Origin: Bolinopsis microptera
Taxonomy: Eukaryota; Ctenophora; Tentaculata; Lobata; Bolinopsidae
Direction of reading: 5' to 3'
Length of the DNA stretch: 64,000 nt
NCBI RefSeq assembly: GCF_026151205.1
Contig: NC_087079.1
Location: 7,802,635-7,866,634, forward strand
A program made the position numbers and the translations under genes. The notes below the pieces were generated by a model, which made no database searches, was not told the origin of the DNA, and worked only from the letters and a program-made list of their open reading frames with translations. Shown one piece after another: positions 43,542 through 55,080 of this stretch. How positions within the stretch are numbered: the stretch's first letter is position 1; each line of letters starts with the position of its first letter.

Positions 43542-44243
43542 GTGGAAGCAATAGACCTCGTTCAGCGGCCTGAATGCCAGATGGGTAAAATGGAGGAGAT
43601 CATCTATTTCTTGAAGACGGAAGCGTTAGAAGACAAGGATAAGGTGATCAGGCTGCAGGGCCAGCTGCTTGAGCAGAAGGACAAAGAACTACAATTGTTT
43701 AAGACGTCGGTTAAGGAGACAGTGCAAACAACGGTGGAGTCAGGGATTAAGAGCTGCAGTGCAGCTGTACAACAGAACAGTGCAAGTGGTACGGTCTGCA
43801 ACAGTTACATCCTGAAGAAGGGGATGAAGAGTGTGGCTGCAGAGGAGGACAGGAGCAAGAACCTGATTGTGTTTGGGTTGAAAGAAGAAGAGGGAGAACA
43901 GCTTCCAGCGCTAGTAACCGCAGTTCTGGAGGAGATTGGGGAGAAACCTCACTTCGAAGCGACTAGAGTCGGCAGGAAGAGGCCAGGTAGTACGACTATC
44001 CGACCAGTAAAGATCACTGTCCCAAGCTCAACAGCGGTTCAACAGATTCTGATGAAGACAGGAAGACTGAGGCTAGTTGAGATCCACAAAAATGTATGGA
44101 TCTGTCCAGATAGATCTAGCGAAGAACGAGCAACGAGGAAACATCTGGTTACCGACCTGAAGAAGAAGAGGGCTGAACAGACTCATCTCGACCACTATAT
44201 CCGGTACGGGAAAGTCTGTAGCCGTGATAAGAAACCACCATGA
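43542..44243 (+). CDS. LINE ORF1-type protein
   Basis: 233 residues: N-terminal coiled-coil-like Lys/Glu/Gln region (about residues 20-70), then SKNLIVFGLKEEEGEQL, ATRVGRKRPGST, RPVKITVPSSTAVQQIL and WICPDRSSEERATRKHL. This is the RNA-binding core common to CR1/L1-like ORF1 proteins. The frame is intact. It abuts the opposite-strand LINE head-to-head. No endonuclease or RT follows. Confidence 0.75.
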   Translation: MEAIDLVQRPECQMGKMEEIIYFLKTEALEDKDKVIRLQGQLLEQKDKELQLFKTSVKETVQTTVESGIKSCSAAVQQNSASGTVCNSYILKKGMKSVAAEEDRSKNLIVFGLKEEEGEQLPALVTAVLEEIGEKPHFEATRVGRKRPGSTTIRPVKITVPSSTAVQQILMKTGRLRLVEIHKNVWICPDRSSEERATRKHLVTDLKKKRAEQTHLDHYIRYGKVCSRDKKPP

Positions 44244-44662
44244 AGCAATTCATGTCTCTCGGACACTGATCAGTATTTGAATGAGTAATGTGTATCTTAA
44301 TAGTTTTCGGACGTTATCTGTATTTGAGAGACAATTTTATAATTTATATACGAGCTATTTCTTGATTGTTTCACACTTCATATTTCATAATTTGTTTCAC
44401 ACTTCATATTTCATAATTTTATTACTAGGTGGAGGTGACGTTATTGACTTTGGGCGGCCATAAACCTCGTGTTTCAAAAGTTGTCCTCTGTACTTGTTTC
44501 ACTGACCCATGCTTTATAGCATTTATACATTTCGGCCCATTTTATATGTTTGTTCGATTTGCTGTACATTTGTTTATTTGCTATTTTGTAATTTTTCGAT
44601 TTGCTGTACATTTGTTTATTTGCTATTTTGTAAAAGTTTCAAATCAAATCAAATCATTCCCC
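43542..44662 (+). mobile_element. ORF1-only (half-LINE) retroelement
   Basis: ORF1 is followed directly by a non-coding 3' region and a short-unit tail (CAAATCAAATCAAATC at 44638-44655). The whole endonuclease/RT ORF is missing, as in HAL1-type half-LINEs. The 5' limit is uncertain because it meets another LINE. Confidence 0.6.
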
Positions 44663-44814
44663 AGTTGTCCCTAGTTTTTCAGAATTAATCATCACCTATA
44701 GACAGCATGAGAGTAGGCCCTGCCATCTCGAAGTGATTGTGCAATAAATAGGCAATAATGTGGAGCGACAAAAAATCATAAATTGCCTCTAATTGAGATG
44801 TAAATTAGGTGTAC

Positions 44815-45165
44815 TTTTAAAAGTACATAATTCTAGAGTCCAATGATGTACTTTTAAAAGTACGTACTTTTAAATGTTATTAGCCCGGCCCGGATTTAAA
44901 TGCATGTATCTCTGCTCATATAATAGACATAGTATACATTTTATTCTTTTTGGAAAAGTTGTACTATCGCAAATCTGTAGATGTCGCACAGTTTGATCAA
45001 AATATTGAGTATATCCACCAAATGAGAGCTTCTAGAAGTTGAAATTTTTCCCGTGACAGATTCGTTAACATAGTTTTTTAAAGTGCCCGACAATGATGTA
45101 CTTTTAAAATTACGTACTTTTAAAAGTACATTATCTTCGAATGATGTACTTTTAAATATACAGGT
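44815..45165. repeat. Palindromic GTACTTTTAAAAGTAC cluster
   Basis: Five or more copies of GTACTTTTAAAAGTAC or halves, at 44812-44875 and 45090-45160, several preceded by AATGAT. The middle part (44985-45070) matches 25110-25180 inverted. Confidence 0.65.
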
Positions 45166-45599
45166 TACAGGTTTCACGAAAAATGTATTTTTAAAATTTC
45201 AGGTTTATATCTACACAAAGTGTGTTGGCTTAATTAAGGCAAGTGCCAAGTAAGACTGTCCTAGCAGGTAAATTGTTCTGAATCAGAACGGAAGTCACAA
45301 CTCACAACAGAAACTTATACTTTCATTTTGTGCAGTATTTAACTTGGTTCTCAATTTATTATACTGTCAGCAGTGCTCTCCGTGGGGCATGAAATCTCGA
45401 TTTTGTTCTAACGCAATTTTACCTTTCGATGTAGATTCAAAAGTGGCAGCACATTGACACATTGCTGGTTTATTGACTGACATTTTTTAGCTTAGTATTT
45501 TCTTTTCTTAGTATAATTTGTCTTTTCTTAGTATATTCTTAGTACATGAGTACATGAGTACAATGTACATGAGTACCCTAGTACCTGAGAAACCACATC

Positions 45600-45900
45600 T
45601 TGGTTCATGTAACCCCGATGATTGTTAAAGAGCAACATGGTTTTCTGTCTAAAAGATCTTGTATCTCAAATCTTTTAGAGTGTATGGAAATAGTGAGCGA
45701 AATACTGGCAAGGGATGGTTCAGCTATACTACCCTTTACCTGGACTTCCAGAAAGAATTTGATTCCGTGCCACACGGAAGACTACGTAAACTTGAGACCT
45801 TAGGAATTACTGGAAAAACACTCTCAATTTTAGCTTTCTAACAGGAAGAAGGTTCCAGATGAGAGTAGGATCCTCATTCTCTAGCTTTACGCTTATTTCT
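45600..45900 (+). pseudogene. LINE RT fragment
   Basis: VKEQHGFLSKRSCISNLLE, then in another frame YLDFQKEFDSVPHGRL (RT palm, with the usual D-x-x-KAFD altered to KEFD). Frameshifted relic of a CR1/L2-like element. Confidence 0.65.
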
Positions 45901-46185
45901 GTTACATCAGGTGTCGGGATTGATCTGGCGAACTAAAGTCTCCATACTCGTTTGAAGTGAGTGTTGACTGTTGGGCAACGTTCTCCATCTGGCATCTTTC
46001 CCTTGGATTTGTCAGATGCAGTAAAAAGGAGGAGGGGAAAGAGGAGCCCTGAGAAAGATGCGGCCCAGATGTGTTATATAATACACTACTGTTATGTAAT
46101 ATAATATTACTTCTTCACATCTGTAACCATGAGATACAATCCAATTATAGGTTTTCACATTTGCATTGGTGAACTTATTTATTGA

Positions 46186-46425
46186 ATGGCTAATACTAAA
46201 CTACACCATGACCAGGACTATAAATGCGACGTAGGGGATCTTGTTTACAAAGAATGGGGGATACAGTGGGAGCCGGCTCGAGTGCAGAAGATATATAAAG
46301 GAGGATCAGGAGGGATCAAGATTCAATTTGTGGAATGTAAGAGAAAGCTGGATGTCCACAGAAAAACTTTAAAGACTACTCTGAAGGAGAAGAAAGCTAA
46401 AAACAGGACAATTCTAGAGGAATAG
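46186..46425 (+). CDS. Hypothetical small protein or element remnant
   Basis: 79 codons, lysine-rich. DLVYKEWGIQWEPARVQKIY resembles an SH3/Tudor-like fold or an integrase C-terminal domain, but not closely enough to name. It is followed by three degenerate repeats of GAGAGAATTCTAGAGGAACA in a Glu/Arg-rich broken frame to about 46610. Probably part of a mobile element. Confidence 0.3.
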   Translation: MANTKLHHDQDYKCDVGDLVYKEWGIQWEPARVQKIYKGGSGGIKIQFVECKRKLDVHRKTLKTTLKEKKAKNRTILEE

Positions 46426-46767
46426 AATAGAGCAGCAGAAGCTGAGAGAATTCTAGAGGAACATAATATAGCTGCAGAAGCTGAGAGAATTCTAGAGAAC
46501 AGAATAGAGCAGCAGAGATGAGAGAATTCTAGAGGAACAGAACAACACAGCTGAGGAAATGCATAGACTACAAGAGCTAGAGGAAGGGAATCTTATGTTG
46601 GAACAGTAGATTGCTGATGGTACACAATCATGTCAGTATTCAATAGTAAACATACATCGTAAACCAGTTGCAAGATCTAGGATTGTAAAAATTAAGAAAG
46701 ATAATAATAATATTATTATCTTTTTTAATAATTAATATTCGTGCAAATAAAACACAGGAAACCTTAT

Positions 46768-49056
46768 GGTCATGTTAGAGATTGATGGGTCCCTTTTTTC
46801 CTACTAATTACCTACTTTTCACTGTCAATCAGTTATGACTTCATAAAATCCAAACCATAGCTTGCTTGCAGAAAATATTTCACCACAGTATTCCTATGAC
46901 ACTTCTCTACATATTCGTGTCATCAGAAAATCCAAATATCAACTTTGGTGGAGCCAGTGACCATTAAAAAAACACAAGTGCTCCACTTGTGGGAAGGTGG
47001 ATGTGGCATATCTGTATTTATCCATGTCTACAGGTGGAGAAGGCATATGGGAACACGTATTGTTTCGGTTGAGACACTTTTGGTGTACAACCTAGGTGGA
47101 GCGGCCAGTGTAAAATAGGTCAACTTATACCAAGTGAAAACATGATCATATTATTATAATTTCTACCAAAACTTCATTGTAAACTCAATGGCACATATTT
47201 TTTAATACCATTTGCTTTGTTAGGAGGTCCCATAAGGTCCCAACTCAAGTGGAGCAGACTCATTCTAAAACTTGACTTGTTCAAAATCAGTCATTTTGCC
47301 ATTAAACTTGTCTCAGACATGACAGGGATTAGGTGGTAAATGATCTGTGAATATTATTCCAGGCGCTAATTATCATAATACTATGGTGATTAAGACTGCC
47401 AAAAACTGCTCAACGAAGGTGGAGCTCGTATTTAAAAGCCAAAATTTTGGACGTTTAAAACCATCTTTTAAGAGTACTAAAATTAGAACTAATTGAACTT
47501 ATAGCTTTCTAATATGTTTAATAGTTCACCCCTAAGTGATTTATAAAGTAGTGATTACCCTGGGATCAACCTGGTGGAGCAGAATTGGGTCTTTAGTTAC
47601 TGTATTTAGGAAGAAATTCGTGGACTTAAATATCCCTCTCATATCTTGTCCCCTCAGCTAGCAATCCTAGTACAGTGGTATATAATAATTATATTGACCA
47701 ATTAGATCAACCTGGTGGAGCACTGGGAGCTAAATCTATATTACAGAGTGTTGCGTGAGAACTTATGTAATACGTAATAGATTAAAATAGAGCTGAGTTT
47801 GAGAGTATATAAATTAGAGACGTAAACTAGTGATTTTCTATTTACTGCTCCACCATAGTTGATCATAATTGGGAATGTTTGATCATTAAAATGAGTTAAC
47901 AATTATCATATCTTTCTGATGAAATCATTGATTGAGTTCAAAATGTCTGTATCAACCTGGTGGAGCACTTTAAACACATTTTTAGACGCTAAGTTTTTAG
48001 ACGCTAAGTTGACGTTTGCTCCACCAGGTTGAACAACCCTGGTCCTTTAGCCCAGCTAGATATTAAGATATGACAATTGTGATTGTAGTTAATGCAGTTT
48101 TAGAGCCATTTTGGGTTTGTATCAGCTGTGGTGGAGCCTCAGTTTTTGATATATTTCTACTGTTCAATCTGCATCAAAACCATAAATTAGAGACGTAAAC
48201 TAGTGATTTTCTATTTACTGCTCCACCATGGTTGATCATAATTTGAGAGTTTTAAATATCAGAACAGGTGCTCAGTTATCACAACTCTCTTTAAATACAA
48301 CTGACAGGCATCAAACAGCATGTCTCAGTCAGGTGGAGCACTTTTAAATCTTAACATGGTGTTGGTATGGTATAACATGGTGTTGCTCCACCGGGTTGAG
48401 CTAATTTACTAATTATTCACACTCATATCACATACCATGACACTTATCGATGGAAGGGACGAAGTTTTAAACACCATAGAGGTTGTTAACATATTTTTAT
48501 ATCAAGTTTATATTTACACTGTCAAATTTTCAAAAAATGCATTTTCAACACTTGTAGTTTAACTGACCTAACCTGTTGCTCCACCTTGGTTGAACTAGGT
48601 AGGGGATAAAACCTTAATCCTGTGACATGCTTGAGATTCAGGAGCTTACAAATAAACAAGAATGGAGATCCAGTGACAATGCTAACCCCGGGTTGAGACA
48701 GCTTTAAGGTCTAAATTTGATGGCTCCACCAGGTTGAGACATATTTGAATTTAAAAACCGCATCATTGAACTGGAAATTTCTCCAGATAAGAATTCCGTG
48801 ATATAACTGGCACCGCCTGAGGGATTTTAGTTTTTTTACCAAAGCCCTGCTCCACCCAATTTGCTTCACCTGATTAGAATGGCTATAGTTTCGCTCCAGG
48901 TTGAGCTTTTAATTTCTTTTCTTTTTTATGAGGAGGATGTGATTTTTCGCTACCTAAGCTAAGCTATGTATCCAAATGTCACAGTATAGCTCCACTAACA
49001 CAGGATGATTTATTAGAAAAAAGTAAAAAAGGGACCCATCAATCTCTAACATGACC
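46768..49056. mobile_element. Element B: 2.3-kb TIR element filled with GGTGGAGC motifs
   Basis: Inverted ends GGTCATGTTAGAGATTGATG continuing GGTCCCTTTTTT, flanked by TTAT (46764-46767, 49057-49060). About 18-20 copies of a motif near ATCAACCTGGTGGAGCA. In the left half most point right (46948, 47089, 47241, 47411, 47567, 47708, 47953); in the right half most are reverse complements (48018, 48219, 48384, 48577, 48721, 48848, 48893). No coding potential. An uninterrupted copy of the insertion site is present at 49487-49540. Confidence 0.85.
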
Positions 49057-49064
49057 TTATCCAA

Positions 49065-49490
49065 AGGGGCATTTTGGGGGTCACAAAGGCGCATATCTCG
49101 AAACTTAAAGATCACACTTTCTTCAAACTTTTCACGCAGTTGTATGGTCAGGAGACGGATAATCGGTGAAATTTTGGGCTAATTTTAGGCAGCCGAACTC
49201 AAGATAGGGCATTTTTGGGGTCACAAAGGCCCATATCTCGAGACTTAAAGATCACACTTTCTTCAAACTTTTCACGCAGTTGTATAGCCAAAAGACAGAT
49301 AATCGGTGAAATTTTGGGCTAATTTTAAGCAGCCGAACTCAAGATAGGGCATTTTTGGGGTCACAAAGGCCCATATCTCGAGACTTAAAGATCACACTTT
49401 CTTCAAACTTTTCACGCAGTTGTATAACTAGGAGACGGATAATCGGTGACATTTTGGGCCAATTTTAAGCAGCCGAACTTGAGATATTCG
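49065..49490 (+). repeat. Three tandem copies of a 140-bp repeat
   Basis: The unit includes GGGCATTTTTGGGGTCACAA, CATATCTCGAGACTTAAAGA and CTTTTCACGCAGTTGTAT. Step 140 bp. The sequence just after it (49487-49540) repeats the flanks of element B. Confidence 0.85.
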
Positions 49491-49782
49491 TGCAAACACA
49501 GGAAACCTTATCCAAAGGGGCATTTTGGGGGTCACAAACTTTAATATTGAAGTAGAGGTCTATATAACTATAACTATACGTGGAACAACCGGGTGAAAAC
49601 GTGAATCTTTCAAGATCGACCAAACCCCCAAAATCAAATAAGATGGCTGAAGTTATGATAGAAATCACGAATAGAATTATTCGTGAACAAAAGAACTAAT
49701 TTACGGAACTTAAAAATATACATATCTTGATGGCAGCCATATTATTGTGATATAATAGAAATAACATTCTATCTAATTTCAG

Positions 49783-49953
49783 TTGATGGAGGATACGGTG
49801 CTTTTGGAGATTGGTCTAAGTGCTCTGCTGACTGTGAGGGAGGAACCCAAACCAAAACCAGACAATGTAACAACCCCGCTCCCAGGCATGGTGGTAAAGA
49901 CTGTGAAGGAGACGATTCTAAAACTCAACCATGTAACGAAGATCCTTGCCCAG
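49783..49953 (+). CDS. Gene 2 exon: TSP1 repeat 2
   Basis: Acceptor CTAATTTCAG, donor CCAG|GTAATT, phase 1-1. YGAFGDWSKCSADCEGGTQT core with six cysteines, ends NEDPCP. Closest to repeat 5. Confidence 0.9.
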
Positions 49954-50247
49954 GTAATTTTAATATAAAACTTACCAGTTCCGAGTTTTTATAGATGTAA
50001 AATCTTTATCTGAAAGATTCCTATTTTCAATAATTTCTCCCGAGAAAAAATCTATCAAAGATGAAATAGTTTTGTATGTAGTAACGTGTATAAATGGGAT
50101 ATTCCTGTATTTTTCAATCAAATTTTATAGAAGCGGATATTTTCGAATTATTCATGAACAGAAGAATTAATTTACGGAACTTAAAATATATATCTTGATG
50201 GCAGCCATATTTTTGTGATATAGAAATTACATTCTATCTAATTTCAG

Positions 50248-50421
50248 CTGTTGATGGAGGATACAGTGCTTTTGGAGATTGGTCTAAGTGCTCTGCTGAG
50301 TGTGACGGAGGAACCCAAACCAGAACTAGACAATGTAACGACCCTGCTCCAAGTAATGGTGGTAAAGAATGTGAAGGAGACGATTCCGAAACTCAAACAT
50401 GTAACGAAGACCCTTGCCCAG
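50248..50421 (+). CDS. Gene 2 exon: TSP1 repeat 3
   Basis: Phase 1-1, donor GTAATC. Same core; has QVMVV-type bases where others encode PRHGG, here reading PSNGGKEC. One extra codon at the start (AVDGG), as in repeat 1. Confidence 0.9.
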
Positions 50422-50726
50422 GTAATCTTATTATAAAACTTACCAGTTTCGAGTTTTTATAGATGTAAAATCTTTATCTGAAAGATTCCTATTTTCAGGT
50501 GCTTCTTGAAAATAATTTCTTCCGAGAAAAAATCTATCAAAAATAAAATAGTTTTGTACAGTAATAACGTGTATAAATTCCTGTCTTTTTCATTCAAATT
50601 TTATAGAAGCGTATATTTTCGAATTATTCATGAACAAAAGAATTGATTTACGGAACTTAAAATAAATATCTTGATGGCAGCCATATTATTGTGATATAAT
50701 AGAAATAACATTCTATCTAATTTCAG

Positions 50727-50897
50727 TTGATGGAGGATACAGTGCTTTTGGAGATTGGTCTAAGTGCTCTGCTGAGTGTGACGGAGGAACCCAAACCAAA
50801 ACCAGACAATGTAACGACCCTGCTCCCAGGCATGGTGGTAAAGACTGTGAAGGAGACGATTCCGAAACTCAAGCATGTAACGAAGACCCTTGCCCAG
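50727..50897 (+). CDS. Gene 2 exon: TSP1 repeat 4
   Basis: Phase 1-1, donor GTAATC. Same core, ends NEDPCP. The intron flanks match those of repeats 2, 3 and 5 closely. Confidence 0.9.
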
Positions 50898-51204
50898 GTA
50901 ATCTTATTATAAAACTTACCAGTTCCGAGTTTTTATAGATGTAAAATCTTTATCTGAAAGATTCCTATTTTCAGGTGCTTCTTGAAAATAATTTCTCCCG
51001 AGAAAAAATCTATCAAAGATGAAATAGTTTTGTATGTAGTAACGTGTATAAATGGGATATTCCTGTCTTTTTAATCAAATTTTATAGAAGCGGATATTTT
51101 CGAATTATTCATGAACAGAAGAATTAATTTACGGAACTTAAAATACATATCTTGATGTCAGCCATATTATTGTGATATAGAAATTACATTCTATCTAATT
51201 TCAG

Positions 51205-51375
51205 TTGATGGAGGATACAGTGCTTTTGGAGATTGGTCTAAGTGCTCTGCTGACTGTGAGGGAGGAACCCAAACCAAAACCAGACAATGTAACGACCCTG
51301 CTCCCAGGCATGGTGGTAAAGACTGTAAAGGAGACGATTCTAAAACTCAAACATGTAACGAAGATCCTTGTCCAG
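51205..51375 (+). CDS. Gene 2 exon: TSP1 repeat 5
   Basis: Phase 1-1, donor GTAATT. Same core. Its downstream intron and next ShKT exon match the block after repeat 1. Confidence 0.9.
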
Positions 51376-51689
51376 GTAATTTTATTATAAAACTTACCAG
51401 TTCCGAGTTTTTATAGATGTAAAATCTTCATCTGAAAGATTCCTATCTTCAGGTGTTTCCTGAAAACAATTTCTTCCGAGAAAAAATCTATCAAAAATAA
51501 AATATTTTTGTACAGTAACGTGTATTAATTTATATTCCATTTATGGGATATTCCTGTCTTTTTCATTTCAATTTTATAGAATCAGATATTTCCGAATTAT
51601 TCATGAACAAAAGAATTAAATAACGGAACTTAAAATACATATCTTGATCATGATCGTGGCAGCCATATTTTTGTGATAGGAACGCATTT

Positions 51690-51810
51690 TTGTGATCGGA
51701 CAAATAAGGTCCGATAAGGTAGATATGATAATTTCTATCTACCTTATCGAATCTTATTTGAACGGACATTAAATTAACAGACATAATTATGAACGGACAT
51801 TAGTATATAT
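51690..51810. repeat. Partial TAATGTCCG MITE
   Basis: Right half of the family seen whole at 37147-37541, in the equivalent position of the duplicated intron. Confidence 0.6.
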
Positions 51811-52016
51811 TTTCGAATTATCCATGAACAAAAGAATTAATTTACGGACTCTAAAATACATATCTTGATGGCAGCCATATTATTGTGATATGAATTACAT
51901 TCTACATTGAACGGACATTAGTATGAACAATCCTCATTACTATTAGTATGAACAATCCTCATTTTTTTAAACGTTTTTTTATTTCAGCAAATGATTTTAA
52001 ATCCATTTTTATACAG

Positions 52017-52133
52017 ATTATGATGCAAATTGTAGAGATAGATTTAACGCCAGATCTTGTGCTTTTATTTTTAATGGAAAGAGGTGCCAACAGAGCGGAG
52101 ACAAATGCCGAAAAACATGCAAAATCTGTACAG
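52017..52133 (+). CDS. Gene 2 exon: ShKT module
   Basis: Acceptor TTTATACAG, donor ACAG|GTTAG, phase 1-1. NCRDRFNARSC ... KCRKTCKIC. Confidence 0.85.
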
Positions 52134-52293
52134 GTTAGTTACATTTTTATTTTGTTACCGACTACCGTTGCTATTTGATCAAATAAATCTTTTGCTTTAT
52201 CGAAGTTATGTATAACCCCCTCCCTTCAATCCCAAGGCCAGCCCCCGCCCCCAGCCCACTCTTTCTGGTATCTCCACGTAACTTCATTTACAG

Positions 52294-52413
52294 ATTTAAA
52301 ATACAAGCCAGTTTATGATGAGAATTGTAAAGATACTTACAGCCCTTCTTTTTGTGGAAATTGCCAAAAAGGGTACCGACAATACTGCTTGAAAACATGC
52401 AAAATCTGTACAG
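52294..52413 (+). CDS. Gene 2 exon: compact ShKT module
   Basis: Acceptor CATTTACAG, donor ACAG|GTTAG, phase 1-1. NCKDTYSPSFCGNCQKGY ... YCLKTCKIC; only two residues separate cysteines two and three. Confidence 0.8.
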
Positions 52414-53999
52414 GTTAGTTATTATATTTTGTTACTGTTGCTATTTGATCACATAAACCTTTTGCTTTATTGAAGTTACGTATAAGGACACGTTTTTTAA
52501 GTGTGGTGAAAATGACTTGGAGTGCCATGACAGTTTTTATAGTGAAAGTGAAATGACTAGTAACTAGAAAGTTTTTCACAGAAATGCCTTCAATCTTAAC
52601 TGCCCCTATAAGGAAAATCCATTAGTTAGTCAATATGTCATAATATAGTACCAAGGTAGTGCCAGTTTTCAGCATTTTGGACTATAATGTTTAAAACGCC
52701 CGTAAAAAACTGAATTTTGCGACTTTTCTGTTCTAAATTCAGATTATTATATATATATCTCAGAATTATTCAAGAATATTTGGATTTTGGTAGGAATACT
52801 TAAACTGTGCTCAAAATAAGCAAAAAGTCATTTGTTTGATAAAATTTCTAGTTTGGTCGAAGGAGTTGTACAATGCCCATACTTTCGATCAGCTTGTGAA
52901 TGAACTGCAACAACTTTTAAGAAACGTTGGTCTGTAATAATGGAGCCTAGCAAAAACCTATTGTGTGCCTGTATTCAGTAAAAATTCACTCAAAAAATTA
53001 CAAGTGAGCTTTTTTACATTGCAATAGCTACTAGCTAGACAGCCACAAATTAGAACGTTTTTCAAGCATACTGTCGAGATTAAATCTGCTCAACAGCATT
53101 CTGTTCGAAAATCAAATTAAGAGTGTGTCAGTTTTCAGTCAAAAGTCATTTTTAGGTCAAAAGACAAAAAGTCAAAAGAAATGACTCTTTGCTGAATATT
53201 GGCACTATACAATTGATGTCTGACAGAATTTAAAGCAGGTTCATCAAGATGATTCTTTACAAAATCTAACGATATTGTGTGTTCTAATTCAGCAAAAGCC
53301 ATTTTATATAAATAATATTTCTAGCTTAAAATCTTCATAAAAATGAATTTTTGCTGATTATTAGCACAATAAAGTAGATTTCTGACAACAATATCATGTT
53401 CATCATGGAAATTTGGTACATACTATTGATGTTTGAAGTTCATTGTGCCAGTTTTAAGTTAGTTATAGCAGGTTATCATAACACTGCATACAAAGCACAT
53501 ATTTTATGTGATTTACTATTGGTATATGCCTAGAAAAAGAAGTCACTTTAAGCTGGATAATGGCACACAGTGCAACAAAATTGTGCCACACACACAATAA
53601 AAGGCACACTCCTCCCTCAAACAATATTCCAAACTTTAAAAAGTGCCATTTAGCAATAAAAATGATTATTTCTGTCAAACAAGTCACTTTTTTACTGATT
53701 TCCAGGACACATATGCTGTTTAAATTTTCAAGATATAATTATAACTAAACTAAGATTTATATCTGCAACATAAACAATTCGGTGGTTTGAGATTTTTGAT
53801 AATGCTTATATTGACTTAAAATAGTCGGTAATTCCCACGATGGCTGCAGTAGTCACTACAGCTGATAAGTGGCACTCTAATATAATTATCTGTTTTTGAC
53901 CCCTTTATGAACACATTACTTTTCGAAATAGATGCTTAAACTAAGGCTAACATAAGATATATTCTTGTGAACTCGGCTAGTATATATTAAACATTTGTC

Positions 54000-54115
54000 A
54001 TGGAGTTGTAGAGGGAGTTATGTGCCTCGCCGGGCTAAAGTAGTGGATGACCTTGCTGTACGGCAAGTTAAACAAGGATCTGAAACTACTAGGTTCCGTA
54101 CAGACTCAACTCTGC
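54000..54115 (-). repeat. Dispersed SINE-sized repeat, copy 2
   Basis: Inverted match to 735-850 (CCTTGTTTAACTTGCCGTAC, GCAAGG-CATCCAC), inside element C. Confidence 0.5.
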
Positions 54116-54419
54116 ACCCGTGTCAATATGTTCATTATATGCAAGCCTCTTGATTTATACCCATGGATTAAGAAATAGACATGTAGGATTAGGAATTAGT
54201 TTAACGACACAACCAAAAATTATCTTATCTATAAAAAACACGCCTTCATCTTTTTAATATTTTGCAAGAACCATCACTATTCATGTATGAAAGTGACTTT
54301 TTGCTGGATTCTGTCACCTACTGGAATTGCTAATGATGACTAAAATACTGAAAACAGTTACACACTGAACAATTTTTGCGCGAAATGTGACAAAATCAAT
54401 GAATTTAGTCATGTTGAGG

Positions 54420-55080
54420 TTAATTTAGCAGTGCAAATTTTGGAATTTGGCCGCCAAATTTTTTCAAAGGCCTAACTCAAAATTCTGTCCCAAAACTTAA
54501 GGTCATGAGACAATTCTACGTTGATTCTGAAACTTCCATGAAAAAATATTGAAACCCTATTGAGTTCTATTGTTTTGAGCGAAGTCAATTTTGCAAATAT
54601 CGCGAACTGAGATATGGGCAATTTTGTTCATTTTTTGCGATTATTTGAACACAGAATCCACAGTTAGGTAGATACTGAGCTGATAATCATAGATAATGTG
54701 TAGTATAGGCTTACGTTCCATATAAAGTTTGTTTCATTCAAAAATATTGATACTTGCCCAATTTATGGGCCAAAATCGATCAAATTTGGTGCGTATGCCC
54801 AAATATGGTCATATGGTTTTTTGCTCATAACTCAGTTATTTTTTGTTCAATCTTGATGAAAATTCATACACGAGTTCAGAGAACCACTAGCTACAAGTAG
54901 AGCACCTAAAATCTGGATTTTTGGCATGTTCAGGGTATTTGGCTAAATTGGGCCTAATTTGGACCAAATATGGGCGTGACCCCCTCAAAAGTTTGGTCAC
55001 TGGTCCTAGTTTGTTGGTCAACTGCTATCTCGAAACCAAGGTTCACAAAAAAATCAGGGTGAACCCCCCCCCCCCCCCCC
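54420..55080. mobile_element. Partial copy of the poly-C/TTAA MITE (family 2)
   Basis: Matches the right-hand three quarters of the 34310-35218 element, with conserved AAATTTTTTCAAAGGCCTAA and the C-run at 55064-55081, followed by TTAA. The left end is truncated but also meets TTAA at 54419. Confidence 0.75.

Larger units (their letters stand above)
38762..43551 (-). mobile_element. Non-LTR retrotransposon with endonuclease, RT and RNase H
   Basis: Minus-strand, about 4.8 kb. ORF1-like region 43551-42892; APE endonuclease N-part about 42700-42401 (TQINLKRKYNAW, EPYTNN); endonuclease C-part 42248-41736 (IIDLTITN, NSDHRYIMFD); RT 41614-40568 (FRTITLSPVMLK, RQFGFRKGCSTE, FLDIEGAFDNV, RGCPQGGILSP, QAFADDLVSL); RNase H 40339-39263 (CYTDGSLSDSGSGAG, YRTELTAIIEA, WSDSLSSIQA, WIAAHIGLWGNEKADELAK); a Cys-rich tail near 39190. 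The 3' end lies at an A-rich stretch near 38770. FADD plus RNase H points to the I/R1/LOA group. Several frame breaks, so non-autonomous now. Confidence 0.9.

Noticed and set aside
46952..48995. Treating the GGTGGAGC motifs as a CRISPR-like or satellite array
   Set aside because: Spacing is irregular, motifs occur on both strands, and the whole lies between TIRs with a target duplication.
54000..54115. tRNA gene
   Set aside because: No cloverleaf could be drawn; it matches a dispersed repeat at 735-850.
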